DNA of 64,000 nt from Iris pallida (taxonomy: Eukaryota; Streptophyta; Magnoliopsida; Asparagales; Iridaceae). Below are positions 9,871-20,098 of this stretch, in pieces (positions within the stretch are counted from its first letter, which is position 1; the number at the start of each line of letters is the position of its first letter). The stretch spans positions 4,308,158-4,372,157 of the forward strand of contig JANAVB010010791.1 in assembly GCA_029216955.1 (NCBI GenBank), in the 5' to 3' direction. The position numbers were made by a program, and so were the translations under genes. The notes beneath the pieces were generated by a model, which worked only from the letters and a program-made list of their open reading frames with translations, did not search any database and was not told the origin of the DNA.

Positions 9871-10221
9871 AATAAGAAACATGGCTATGTATAAATTCCT
9901 CTAGCCGTATAGGATGTTCTGGCCGCATGGATGTCCCAGCCGTATGACCTCCTTAGCCGTATGGCCATCTGAGCCACATTGGCCAACCAACCGCATGGAC
10001 TTTCTGGCCGCATAGGATGTCTGGCCGCATGAGCTCCTTGTCACGTCATCCGGCCACGTGTGCAAATCTTTTGCATTAATTGCCTTTGATTTGCTGTCAG
10101 ATTTTGAAGCTGCTTTTCGGGACAGGATCCCAAGAGTTTGGCCTTTATTTAGTCGGTTCGTCTCGATAACCGAAGAGTCAGTTTTCTTATTGCACGTGGA
10201 TCGAAGCGCCCTTCTTTTGCC
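9871..10221. repeat. Non-coding region upstream of the antisense gene with CCGCAT/CCGTAT words
   Basis: About nine copies of (G)CCGCATGG, CCGTATGG or CCACATTGG spaced 18-25 bp occur to about 10045, continuing a weaker array from 9750 in the LTR. From 10060 the sequence becomes ordinary promoter-like DNA. No ORF is supported. Confidence 0.55.
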
Positions 10222-10229
10222 TATAAATA
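10222..10229 (+). promoter_or_regulatory. TATA box of the antisense gene
   Basis: TATAAATA lies 105 bp upstream of the ATG at 10334 on the plus strand, with a pyrimidine-rich leader between. It is kept at 52497-52504 in the duplicate. This suggests a dedicated promoter outside the LTR and opposite to gag-pol. Confidence 0.65.
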
Positions 10230-10445
10230 TGAACGTGTTCAGTCGGAGAGACTTCTTTACTCTCTCTTTTGTCTTCAACTCTTGCTGTCCTAATTTTCTT
10301 CCTTTGTCTTCCTTCTCCGACCGTCGGACGATAATGGCCGCCAAGACTTCCAAGGCTGCCTCTGCTGCTGTAAAGGACAAGAAAGCGGCTTCCTCGTCGG
10401 TCACTACGCCTGAAGTACACCCTGACGTCTACCCTACTTTTAAGG

Positions 10446-11041
10446 GTAAGGATTGGATGGAATATTGAATGCATTGAACCCTAAAAACCATGGCTTTGTT
10501 GCATAATTTATGCAAAAGCCTTCATCCTTTGTCCTTTTTGAACTGCCCAAGTTCAACATGATGAAACCGCATATGTTGCATGGGCCGCATGACCTTCTCA
10601 TATCCGAGCCGCATAGGGCATTCCCCGTGTTTGAGCCGCATGAGAAGGGCTTGAGCCGCAGGAGAACTTATGGATTTGAACCGCATGAAGTCCCAATGAA
10701 CGGGACCGCATAAGCTCCTGATGAACTGGACCGCATAAAGCTTAGCTAAGTCGTGCCATATAAGCTCATCTGCTGAATAGAACCGCATAAGCTCAACCGA
10801 ACCGCATAGGCTCTATCATAGCAGTGCCGCATGAAACCTAACTGAATTGGGCTGCATAAGGCTACGTTGAACCGAGCCGCATAGGCTCTATCGAAGCAGT
10901 GCCGCATAAAACCCAACTGCATTGGGCCGCATAAGGCTTTGTCGAACCGAGCCGCATAGGCTCATAGGAGCTTTTTTAGGAAACTTCAAGTGGTTTCGTT
11001 TTAACCATCTTTTAATCCTGTTTCTTTTGTTCTTTCTTCAG
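10446..11041 (+). repeat. Intron 1 of the antisense gene, filled with CCGCAT repeats
   Basis: The 596-bp intron holds about 18 copies of CCGCATRR between 10560 and 10960. The last part is a 75-bp tandem unit (starts at 10796, 10871 and 10946, about 2.3 copies). The pyrimidine tract and CAG acceptor lie outside the array. Splicing is inferred from site quality and frame continuity. Confidence 0.65.
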
Positions 11042-11849
11042 TGGATCTGCCAATCAATCCAGCAGGAGAGCTTTTGGTGGGTTCAGCCTAATATGCCATG
11101 TGTGTGCAGCTCGACGACTTGGTTCGACGTGTGTCAGATCAGCTTCCCGCTGATGAGCTTTTGGAGAGGGTGAGCGCCATCAATAACCAGCCTTTCCACT
11201 TTCTTTGTACTATGATGAACTCGGGAAGGATGGAAGGAGAGTATCTAAAACCAGCCTTTCTCTTCGGGGATGCTCTATCCATAAAGAACCCCCGAGTGCT
11301 GGACATTTCTGAGAGCTGGGACTTTACTGTGGACGGGGTGGAGATCCATATTCCCGAAATGGAACATCATTTTCCTCTCTCGTGGTTCAATATGGTACCG
11401 TTGAGCAGGCGGATGGTGGGCTCCCTAACTCCAACCCAATCGAGGATGTTCGTGGGTAACATCTATTATAATAAAAATATTAGGTTAGCATATGCGAGCA
11501 GGGACTCGGTCAGTCGGAGCGTGATGGGACTAATTCCGGGTACCTTCATAAACGTATCTGGTCCCAACTTCACGTTTACTCTAGCCGATACCTTCCTGAA
11601 TCAGCTCGCTCGTAAGGGATCTTATCCTGTTGGCAGGTTGTCGCTGTTGAACTAGATAAACCCCATCCCTACGTGGGCCAACCTGACCTCATGGATCCTG
11701 AGGAAATATGAGGCATTCCTTCGAGAGATTGACCTCTATTATGCCATCCGGGGCACCTGTTATGGGTTACCCATTAACAAGCCGTTGTTTATGGCTCTTT
11801 TAGAAATGTATAACCGGTGGACGGGAACTTTCTTCGCTCCCGGAGGGGA

Positions 11850-11895
11850 GTTGGGACTTGCTCTCCATGACAGTTGGGACTTGCTCTCCATGAAA
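11850..11895 (+). repeat. 23-bp tandem duplication that breaks the antisense gene
   Basis: A unit starting GTTGGGACTTGCTCTCCATG occurs twice, at 11850-11872 and 11873-11895. Since 23 is not a multiple of three, the frame before it (ELGLALHD) shifts, and the frame starting at 11874 (GLALHEMYAI) takes over. The same duplication is in the second copy. Confidence 0.85.
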
Positions 11896-14800
11896 TGTAT
11901 GCTATTTCTAAGCTGCCATGGGGGGGCGAGGCCTTTGAAGTATACACCTCGACAAACGAGGAATTCGAGGATCTGGATCGACGATTCTCGGGTTTCGTTG
12001 CCGTGTACAGGGAACTGTTATGCCATCACAGTATCTGTCACCAAATGGCTATCAAGAAGAACAATAGCTCAGAAGGGAACGCTCCCCATACCACGTCCTC
12101 GGTCTCGTATCTTTTCAAATTAAGTCCCTCTGGCCGGGTTTCTTCCCGAGGTCCTCAAATCCAGGAGGTGATAAAAAACCTGATGTCGAATGCCAAGAGG
12201 TCGAGGTCCACCATTGACAAATTTGGGAGTCGCACTGACTCCTTCAACTATTTCTACCACGGTACCCGGCAGATGTCTGAGAAAGTGCTCTTGGTCGGAT
12301 TCTTGATGGTGTAGCTACGGAACTGCGTAGTCTCGGGAGGGGCAGGTTCTATTGAAAGGATCAGCCGCCACTTCATCCTCCCGGCCGTGAAGCTGGTCTT
12401 CAGAGTCAGGCTGGCCCTTCTTCCGGCCATGGTGTGTAGCATACACCACGGCCTCCGCGCCTTTTCGTCCAAAGTTATTGCCCGCGAGACGACACTGGAC
12501 TTTGAACGAATAGATCTACCCTACCATTATCTAATGGGGTGGCTATTGATGCATTATCGGTCGTTGATGAGGCCCGGAGCAGAAGATGGCATTACTGCTG
12601 ATGACGCTTTCCTTTTCTGATACCATCGTCAGCCTTGGGAATACGACACCATGCCAGCCTGTCGGAGGACGTTGGCAAGAGTAGACAGATACGACTTCTT
12701 TGTGTCTGTTTTTCAATTTACCGCTAGAGAAGTGAGGGGTGTACATGTTGATGGCATTGAACCTCCCCTCCTCTTATCTGAGAAAATGCTCCTTTGGCTG
12801 CGCAATATTCGTCCAGCGCACCTAGTATATCGTTACCGCAATAACGTATACCTGGAGCCCTACTTGTCCAGCAGGTTCTCCAGCCATTTCGGGTATAGCC
12901 ATCTGTTCCTTGATTGTCCCAATACTTGTCTAGGCTTTGAGGGCAGTGTCCTTGATGGTATCAGGGCTTGGCATTATTACAATGCGGTTCATACCCGAGC
13001 TAGCTTCTCGGTCCCCATGCTAATACGACATGAGAGATTTTGTACATGGTGGCCCTCTATCATGTTACGGCGAGCAAGCCTCCCATTAATTTTGACATGA
13101 GTACCGGCTTTATTGTCGGTACTGGCATGGCAGAGAAGCCCGAGGGGTCCAAGAAGAGAAAGAAGAAGGCGAATATGGTTCATGTGCTGGACTCGGAGTC
13201 CACGACGACGGGCGAAGAGGATGATAAGCGGGATGCCGATGATTCGTTCCATCCCTCGGACGAGGAGGTGGGGGATCAGCCACCTATTGTGCCGGATGAC
13301 ATGGTTGCGGGGCAACCGTCTGCTGTGCCTGGTCCTTCGCGCAAGCAAAGCAGGCGTATGTTCACTGATGATGGCAAAACCTACTCCACGAAGCGAGCTG
13401 CAGTAAGATGCCGCAGGCTGTTTATTTAGGATGTTGACACTGTTTTTGAGGTGATTTGAATTTCAACTACCTTCTCCTTCTTTTTCTAAACTATGGCCTA
13501 ATCATTTTTTTGCTCTTTACAGGCGTCAGAGGAGTTGGTTTCTCGGGACCGACCACTGAGGTCGATCCGGCCCTGACCACTTTGGTTAATGATATATGCA
13601 CCGCTATCATTTCTGCTGGGTTCTTCCGAAGGCGACCGAGGAGTCCCACCTTGCTGAGACCTCAACCAATGGGGACGGGGGCTCTACTGCACCTGTCCCT
13701 GAGACAGCTAAATTTCAACGGGGTGACGCTGAACTGGCTGGCTCCCTTTCAGGGGTGGATGGGGCAGAGAAACCAGCTGAATTCAACTTAGAGGTCGCGG
13801 GTGAGGAGACTATGTCAGCTGCGAGCGAGCTGCGGCCTCTATGCTCCTCCCCTGGTAAGATAAGCTGAATCTTAACTTGTGAGGAGGCCTATCTGCTCTA
13901 TCATCACATCCTCCGGGTTACGTCGATTGATGGTTGCTTTGGACGTACAGGTCCCGCCCCTTTATTATCGGTGACGGACATTGTCGGGGCGGACTCTACC
14001 GGAGGGGATCTGATGGAAGCACGTGTGCCTCCTTCTCTTCCAACCTATATTGAGGGGCCTCCAGCTGGGTCGAGTTCGGGGGCCCAAGTGGCGGCACAGC
14101 CGGGGCAGGGAATAATGCTTCCTGCGTCCTCCTCTGCGAATATGATTTTGGGGGTTAACCTTTCCTCCTTGCCGAGTATCCAAGCTCTTCGGGAGGCGAA
14201 AGAGGATCTAGCCGCTATTCATGCGTCTTTTCGTACAGAATTTGTTTCCCTGGTGGTAGGGATGGCAAGTTCCAATGCTACTCCTTCGACACTGCCAGCC
14301 ACACTTCCTTTGACGTCGTCCTCTACAGAAGTTTTGGATGAAGTGTCACAGGATGTGGTTGACAGCTTTTATCGCCACCAAAAAAGAGGGGTCGAGGCAG
14401 CTGTGGAGAGGGGGACTCCCTTTGCTATGGCCCGTCAGTGCGCCGGTGGCCAAATCGACATCCTTAGAACACTCCCTAGTGGGGCGGGGTTAGCTGCGCT
14501 TCTGGAGCCCAAACTACTAGAGGCTGATTGACTTGTGACCCAGTTTCATGTGCTGTGGCAAGCTGATCTGTCTGCGGCAATAGATCAAGAGCGCACTTTC
14601 CTCATAACCGCGATGGAGAAGGTGAGGCATGCTCGGGATTCGATCAAGCCGACCATACTGAAGGACCGCCGTGATCTGTCCCAGTTATACGATCAATTGA
14701 GCCGTAGAAATGAAGATTATACGGCTCGGGAAGCGACCGCCTCCCGTGGGGTAATCGACACCAGAGAGCAGATCCTCGAGCTCCAGAGAAAGCTGGCCTT

Positions 14801-15130
14801 TTTGGAGTCTGAGCTCGAAGCCGCCCATACCGAAAAGGGATTTGTTATCCAGAAGGCTGACAGACTTAGTCGAGCTTCTGCCAATCTGGAGCTCGCCCGG
14901 AAGAAGATGGAGGATGGCTGGCGGGCACACATGTATTTTGATTATACGGACCGGTTGTCCCAGGAAGCGGAGCGCCGAGCTAAGCAGCAGCTTGAACGGG
15001 GGACCGCCTTGGTGAAGAACCGCCTCATGGAATTATGTAATGCCGAACCATAGTCGGCCTTTTCTTCTTTTGTTATGTTCTTTTTTGAGGGGGACATTGT
15101 CCCGGAACATGTAATGCTTTTTGGCTTCCA

Positions 15131-15136
15131 AATAAA
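15131..15136 (+). terminator. Poly(A) signal AATAAA of the antisense gene
   Basis: AATAAAAG lies 78 bp after the stop codon of the antisense gene, in AT-rich sequence. It supports an independent transcription unit. It is kept at 57380-57385 in the duplicate. Confidence 0.55.
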
Positions 15137-15511
15137 AGAGTATGCTTTATTCTACCCTTTTTCCTGTACTGCTTGTTGTGCTTGTGGTGTTATGGTGGCA
15201 TTTGCCCCGCATGGGGGACTTGTTTGTGGACCTATCACCCTTGGTATACCTGGGTTTTAGGTACGGATAACATGTTTGATGGGGATACCTAGAACAATTC
15301 CACGGCAAGGTGATCATGGACGTTCCGGGTATCGGGAAAAAGAATGCCATGGAGCAGCTAGGCTCCCGGGGCATGATGAGGAATGATGTGCATGTACTAG
15401 GAAAATTAGCACAACGTTTGTAGTCAACAGAGGACATTTGTGGGCCTATTATCCTTGGCATACCCTGGTTCGGGATACGCATAATAAGATGAAAGGGAAC
15501 CAACATACTTA

Positions 15512-15915
15512 CTCAGAGGTAATGAGGACATGGCAAGTATGGGGGTTTTACCGCAAAGTCTTCCTACTCAGAGGTAATGAGGACATGGCAAGAGTAGACT
15601 CAATGGAGGATATTTGTGGTTAACAGAGGACATTTGTGGACCTATTATCCTTGGCGTATCCTTGGTTTTTTTTTGGTACAGATAATAAGTCGAGGGAGGA
15701 CCAACATATTTACTCAGAGGTAATGAGGACATGGTAAATATGAGGGTTTCTTCGATGGAGCCTTCCCACTCAGAGGTAATGAGGACATGGCAGGAGTGGG
15801 CTCCATGAAGGGGTACATAGAACGACTCAGAGGTAATGAGGACATGGAAGTTCTATGTAGAGGGGTGATTTATTTTTGGCGGAAGTGAAACAACTCAGAG
15901 GTAACATCGACGTGG
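15512..15915 (+). repeat. Interspersed minisatellite, CTCAGAGGTAATGAGGACATGG
   Basis: A 22-bp core recurs at 15512, 15567, 15713, 15769 and 15826, with a diverged copy at 15894. Spacing is mostly 55-68 bp with one gap of 146. Related longer phrases (GGACATTTGTGG then CCTATTATCCTTGGC) repeat at about 15430 and 15625. No ORF is supported. Confidence 0.8.
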
Positions 15916-15984
15916 TCGTTTTGCAAATTTGCGGATCTGTTACCCTTTTTGTGCACTGAGAGTACGGGTAGTGGATCATGAGGG

Positions 15985-16390
15985 AGGAGCTCTTTCAGAT
16001 AAATAAGTTCAGTGGTATGGTCATACATGACTTACTATCTGAAAGAGTGACCGGAGTGTGAGTTCAGAGGCACCTGCGGGTACATAACTCGATAATCTGG
16101 AAGATTGGTGGAGGAAGAATGTGAGCTCAGTGGTACCGGACGGTACATAACTCAATCATCTGGGATTTGGAGAATGTGAGTTCAGCGATACCAGAGGGTA
16201 CATAACTCAATAATCTAAAATTTGTGGATGAAGTGTATAAGTTCAGTGGTACAAAAGCATACATGACTCGGCGATCTGGAATTTGGAGGATGTGAGTTCA
16301 GCGGTACCAGCGGGTACATAACTCAATAATCTAAAATTTTGTGAATATGAGTTCAGCGGTACCAGCGGGTACATGACTCGATAATCTGGA
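15985..16390 (+). repeat. Second minisatellite, GAGTTCAGCGGTACCAGCGGGTACATAACTC type
   Basis: Seven diverged units of about 50-60 bp contain (G)AGTTCAGNGGTACC, GGGTACATRACTC and ATAATCT in the same order. The units include short inverted words (GGTACC and AGAT/ATCT), so single-stranded forms could fold. It lies directly after the integrase stop and separates pol from the antisense gene. Confidence 0.75.
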
Positions 16391-16399
16391 AAATATCGT

Positions 16400-17500
16400 T
16401 TAGACATAATATTTCTTCAGGAACTTGCCGTTGACGGGCAGCATGAGCAAGTCTCTATTTTATTTTGCGAGGCGGTAAGCACCGTTGGAGAATGCGGCCT
16501 CAATGATGAATGAACCTTACCATTTTGGCTAGAATTTGCCGGCGGTCTTGTGAGTCATAACCATCGGCCTTCGAACTGCCAGAACGAGGTCGCCCACTTG
16601 GAATGTTCTGATTTTAACCTTCTTGTTGAAGGCCCCGGAGATGCGTGCTTGGTATAGCTCGATCCGTTGCTGAGCCAGTTGGCATTTTTCATCTAAGGCC
16701 TCCAACTATTGTAGCCAGCGACGGTAGTTATCGTCCGTCGTCAATTGGTAAGTGAGAGCGACGCGGAGCGAGTGGATTTGAGTCTCCAATGGGAGAACTG
16801 CCTCACTCCCGTACACTAGGGAGAATGGTGTATTCCTGGTAGCTGTTCGGACTGTAGTACGATACGCCCATAAGCATTCACCAAGCTTTTCGTTCCAGTC
16901 GTGTTTGTTGGACGATACAAACTTCTTGAATAACTTGATGATGGTTTTGTTGAATGCTTCTGCCAACCCATTTGCTGCCAGATTGTATGGCGTTGAAGCA
17001 ACATTCTGAATTCTGTGCTTGTCGCAAAATAGATAGAAGGCGTGGCTTGCAAACTGCAGACCATTATCGTGAATGATCCTTCGGGGCAGTCCAAAGCGAT
17101 AGATGACGTGATGCTTGAGGAAGCTGATCACGTTTGAAGTCTTTATTTCTGCAAGCGGAACAGCTTCCGCCCATTTGGAGAAGTAATCTGTGATTGCGAG
17201 TATGAAGCGATGTCCTCGGGAGGAAGGTAGAGTAATCGGACTGATGATATCCATTCCCCATGCTTCAAATGGCCAGGATGCTACCGTCGGATGTAGAAAT
17301 TTGGATGGCTGGTGGATAAAGTCCGCGTGGACTTGGCAGGCTTTGCACTTTCTTGCATAGTCAATCACATCTGCTACCATCGTGGGCCAGTAGTAGCCCA
17401 TTCGACGAAGACGGTCTTGCAATTTTGGGCCAGGCTGATGGGCCCCGTAGACACCGTCATGAGCTTCGCGTACGACTTCTTTGGCTTCTGCGTTTGACAG
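16400..17500 (-). pseudogene. Tat integrase domain, catalytic residues intact
   Basis: Counting from the Met at 18415, the zinc domain has H319 and H326 (HDGVYGAH) and C357/C360 (CKAC). The catalytic residues are D389 (WGMDII), D450 (HDNGLQF) and E486 (NGLAEAFNK), with 35 residues between the last two, as in retroviral-type integrases. RTATRNTPFSLVYGSEAVLP follows. The frame meets a TAG after RRWLQ at 16706-16708 but continues, with further stops, through GDLVLAVRRP and NGKFLKKYYV to 16400. Only C-terminal nonsense mutations separate this from a full integrase. Confidence 0.88.
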
Positions 17501-17789
17501 ACATCGAAGCAATAATCCATCATAGGATCTGCGATACAGTATTTTTGTCTCTGTATCGTAAAAGAATCTGAGAGAACGCCTTCTGATAGAGGTGGCTTCC
17601 TTTGGGTCCTCCGGCAGAATGTCGTAGACTACGAAGTCAATAAATGGTTGTCTCCAGTCTTGTGCTTTGTCGATCGTCTGAGCGGAATAACTCGCCACGA
17701 ATAGAACATTGTTCTTGGGACAGACCAATTTATGGCCTATCACATCCACCGATTGATGAGCATAGTTCAGAACTGCTAGGGAAGCGACA

Positions 17790-18178
17790 AGGCCAGCTAA
17801 GGCATCGGCTTCGATATTTTGGAGTCTAGGGATGTGTTCGATGAAGAACCCTTTAAATGACGAGATGATGTTGATCGCTATTTGGTGATAGAGGATCATG
17901 TCTTCATGGCGAACCTCGTATGAACCCCGGATCTGATTGACGATTAACTGTAAATCGCTGTATGCTTCAAGATATTCTACCCCCAACTCTCTTGCAAGTT
18001 GGAGACCAATGACTAAAGCGTTGTACTCGGCCACATTGTTAGAGCAGGGTTCTGTGATGGAGTAAGCGCGATTGATCACCAATCCGGAAGAAGAAACCAG
18101 CACCACCCCGACTCCGACGACGATGTTGCCCTTGGGTCCGGTCCTTGAGGCGCCGTCGAAGAACATCCGCCATACATC
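17790..18178 (-). pseudogene. Tat second RNase H (archaeal-type, aRNH), active site intact
   Basis: A second RNase H after the gypsy one is specific to the Tat lineage. Here D87 (FFDGAS), E130 (NNVAEYNAL), D154 (YSDLQL) and D204 (EADALA) give the full D-E-D-D set, counted from the Met at 18415. The domain lies in the longest uninterrupted pol frame (16706-18415, 569 codons), which also covers integrase. It probably replaces the function of the degenerate first RNase H. Confidence 0.87.
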
Positions 18179-18424
18179 ATCGTGAGAGGTTGTATGCGAG
18201 TCGGCGACCTCATCTGGGATTTCTTCGTATATTCTAGCCGACTCCGAGCCTGGGTTGGCTGCCAAAAAGTCTGCCATGGCTTGACCTTTAACAGCCTTTT
18301 GTGGGACAAAAATCATATGGTAGGAGGACAGTAATATTGGCCATGTAGCGAGGCGAGAGCTGAGTGCCCCTGGTTTAGTCGCGAGGACCCTGAGAGGTTT
18401 GACTCGTGAGATCACATGTATGGT

Positions 18425-19606
18425 TTATCCTGTGACATAATACTGCATCTTTTGAATGGCGAACACCAGGGCGAGGCATTCCTTCTCCACGACGGTATAT
18501 CGGTGCTCTGGCCCGATCGTCATTCGACTGAGGTAATATATAGCTTGTTCATGGCCTGCATCATTGTTTTGTGCCAGCAGAGCGCCGAGGGAATGCTCCA
18601 TTGCTCGAACATAGAGCAAGAATGGTTTTCCGGCAACCGGGGCCACCAGGACTGGAGGGTTCGACAAATATTCTTTGATGCTGTCGAAGGCACACTGACA
18701 TTCTTCATCCCATACGAATGAGACGTCCTTCTTCATGAGATGGGTGAATGGCTGACAACGCCCGGAGAGGTTGGAAATGAACCTCCTGATGTAAGCTAAC
18801 CTCCCTTAGAGGCCTCGAAGTTCTCGAAGATTTCTCGGGAGACCCATCTCCATGATTGCCTTCGTCTTCTCAGCGTCTACGTGGATACCCTGGGAGGTGA
18901 TGATGAAACCCAAGAACTTCCTGCTGGATATGCCCAGGAAGGATTTTGTGGAATTCATCTTCAGGTTGTATGCTCGCATCAGGTCGAATATCGTCCTCAG
19001 ATCCTGGAGATGGTCTCCCTTACAGCGACTCTTGACGGCGATGTCATCAACATATCACTCCACGGTCTTGTGCAAGTGATCCCTGAATATGATACTCATA
19101 GCTCTTTGATATGTGGTGCCAACATTCTTTAAACCGAAAGGCATGACTGTGTAGCAGTATGTGCCAATCGGTGTTCGGAATGATGTATGCTTTTTGTCGT
19201 CAGGAGACATCTTGATTTGGTTGTACCCCGAGAAGCCATCCATGAATGACATGCATTCGAAGCCGCATGTGTTGTCGATCATGATGTCTGTGATAGGAAG
19301 GGGGAATTCATCTTTGGGACATGTCTCGTTCAGATTGCGGAAGTCGATGCAGATTTGAATCTTCCCATTCTTCTTGAGGATCGAAACTATGTTGGCGACC
19401 CAGTCTGGATGTTGTTCCTCACGAATGTAGCCGCTGGCTATTAGTTTGTTGACTTCGTCTTCGATCGCATCCATGATGCCCAGGCGGAAGCGTCGCTGTT
19501 GTTGTTTGACCGGCTTTGTATCTGGCCGAATGTTGAGCTTGTGAAGAGCAACATCGAGATTTAGCCCTGGCATGTCTTCATAGTTCCAGACGAATACATC
19601 AATATA
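18425..19606 (-). pseudogene. Tat reverse transcriptase and degenerate first RNase H
   Basis: RT blocks are clear: KPVKQQQRRF, GYIREEQHPDW, ICIDFRNLNETCPKDEFPLP, SFMDGFSGYNQI, FRTPIGTYCYTVMPFGLKN, then YVDDIAVKS. A TGA sits two codons before the YVDD Val (KTVE-stop-YVDD), and another stop follows LRELRGL near 18808. The connected RNase H (18425-18736) has FLLYVRAMEHSLGALLAQ, where the first catalytic Asp is missing, as is usual in Tat elements, and EHRYTVVEKECLALVFAI. It ends at a TAA after YVTG. All pieces from 20818 to 16400 lie in one frame broken only by stops. Confidence 0.87.
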
Positions 19607-20098
19607 TTATTTGACGAGTTCCAGTAGCGATTCTCGCTCTTCGTCTGTAAGGCTTTTACTAACGAAGATTGGTTTTGGAGAAGAGTCGCTGCCTAGATCC
19701 ACTTGTATGACCTCATCTTCAGTAGGAGGCTCTCTTTGTTCGAACCGCTTTTCCCATTGTGCATCCAGCTGTTGGGCCCATGGCTCTAACTCGAGGATTT
19801 CAGGAAAGTCTTCATCTTCTTCGTAAGCGTCGACGAATGCCATATTGACTGACAGGACTTGTCTAAATAAGTCTCCGATGCTGGCATCCGAATCAGAAGT
19901 TGGTCACCCGGTTGAATGTGAATGCCAGTCGCATTCCTCATCTGAACTTTCAGGGGTCGTTGTGGGCGTAACATATCCTAATCCACATCTGGTCTTGCTG
20001 TAGTAGTCCCGTGGTTTACCAACCGGGACTGACGGCTTTAAAGGTAATCGTCGACCAGTGCCGCAGTTCAAGCCTGGCGTAGTCTCCAGATCATACCC
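19607..20098 (-). pseudogene. Tat pol region between spacer and RT
   Basis: The open part (19607-19843) reads FPEILELEPWAQQLD, then VDLGSDSSPKPIFVSKSLTDEE, the usual lead-in to Tat RT. It stops at TAA just before the DVFVWNYEDMPGL motif, which lies in the same frame downstream. The stretch 19844-20098 is interrupted pol sequence with stops and no recognised domain. Confidence 0.75.

Larger units (their letters stand above)
10334..15053 (+). pseudogene. Spliced antisense accessory gene of the Tat element (aORF), mutated
   Basis: The gene runs against gag-pol, between integrase and the 3' LTR. Exon 1 (10334-10445) opens MAAKTSKAAS and is Ala/Lys-rich. A GGGTAAGG donor and a TTCTTTCTTCAG acceptor give intron 1 (10446-11041), and the joined frame is kept. 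Exon 2 (11042-13402) has the main fold, with VDGVEIHIPEMEHHFPLSW, ALLEMYNRWTGTF and GGELGLALHEMYAISKLPW. That pattern resembles plant mobile domain (PMD) proteins. A basic/acidic linker (KKRKKKANM) follows. Introns 13403-13522 and 13855-13950 precede exon 4, which ends in about 150 residues of coiled coil. The phase across intron 3 also matches. Damage: in-frame stops at 11089, 11653, 12312, 12618 and 14529, a 23-bp duplication at 11850, and frame changes near 13030 and in exon 3. Function unknown; the PMD link is by pattern only. Confidence 0.72.

Noticed and set aside
9370..10965. CRISPR-like array
   Set aside because: Units are irregular, spacers are not unique 30-mers, there are no cas genes, and the sequence is a plant retrotransposon.
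15512..16390. Origin of replication or satellite centromere
   Set aside because: The arrays are only 6-7 units, lie inside a retrotransposon and recur with it. Nothing points to an independent function in the chromosome.
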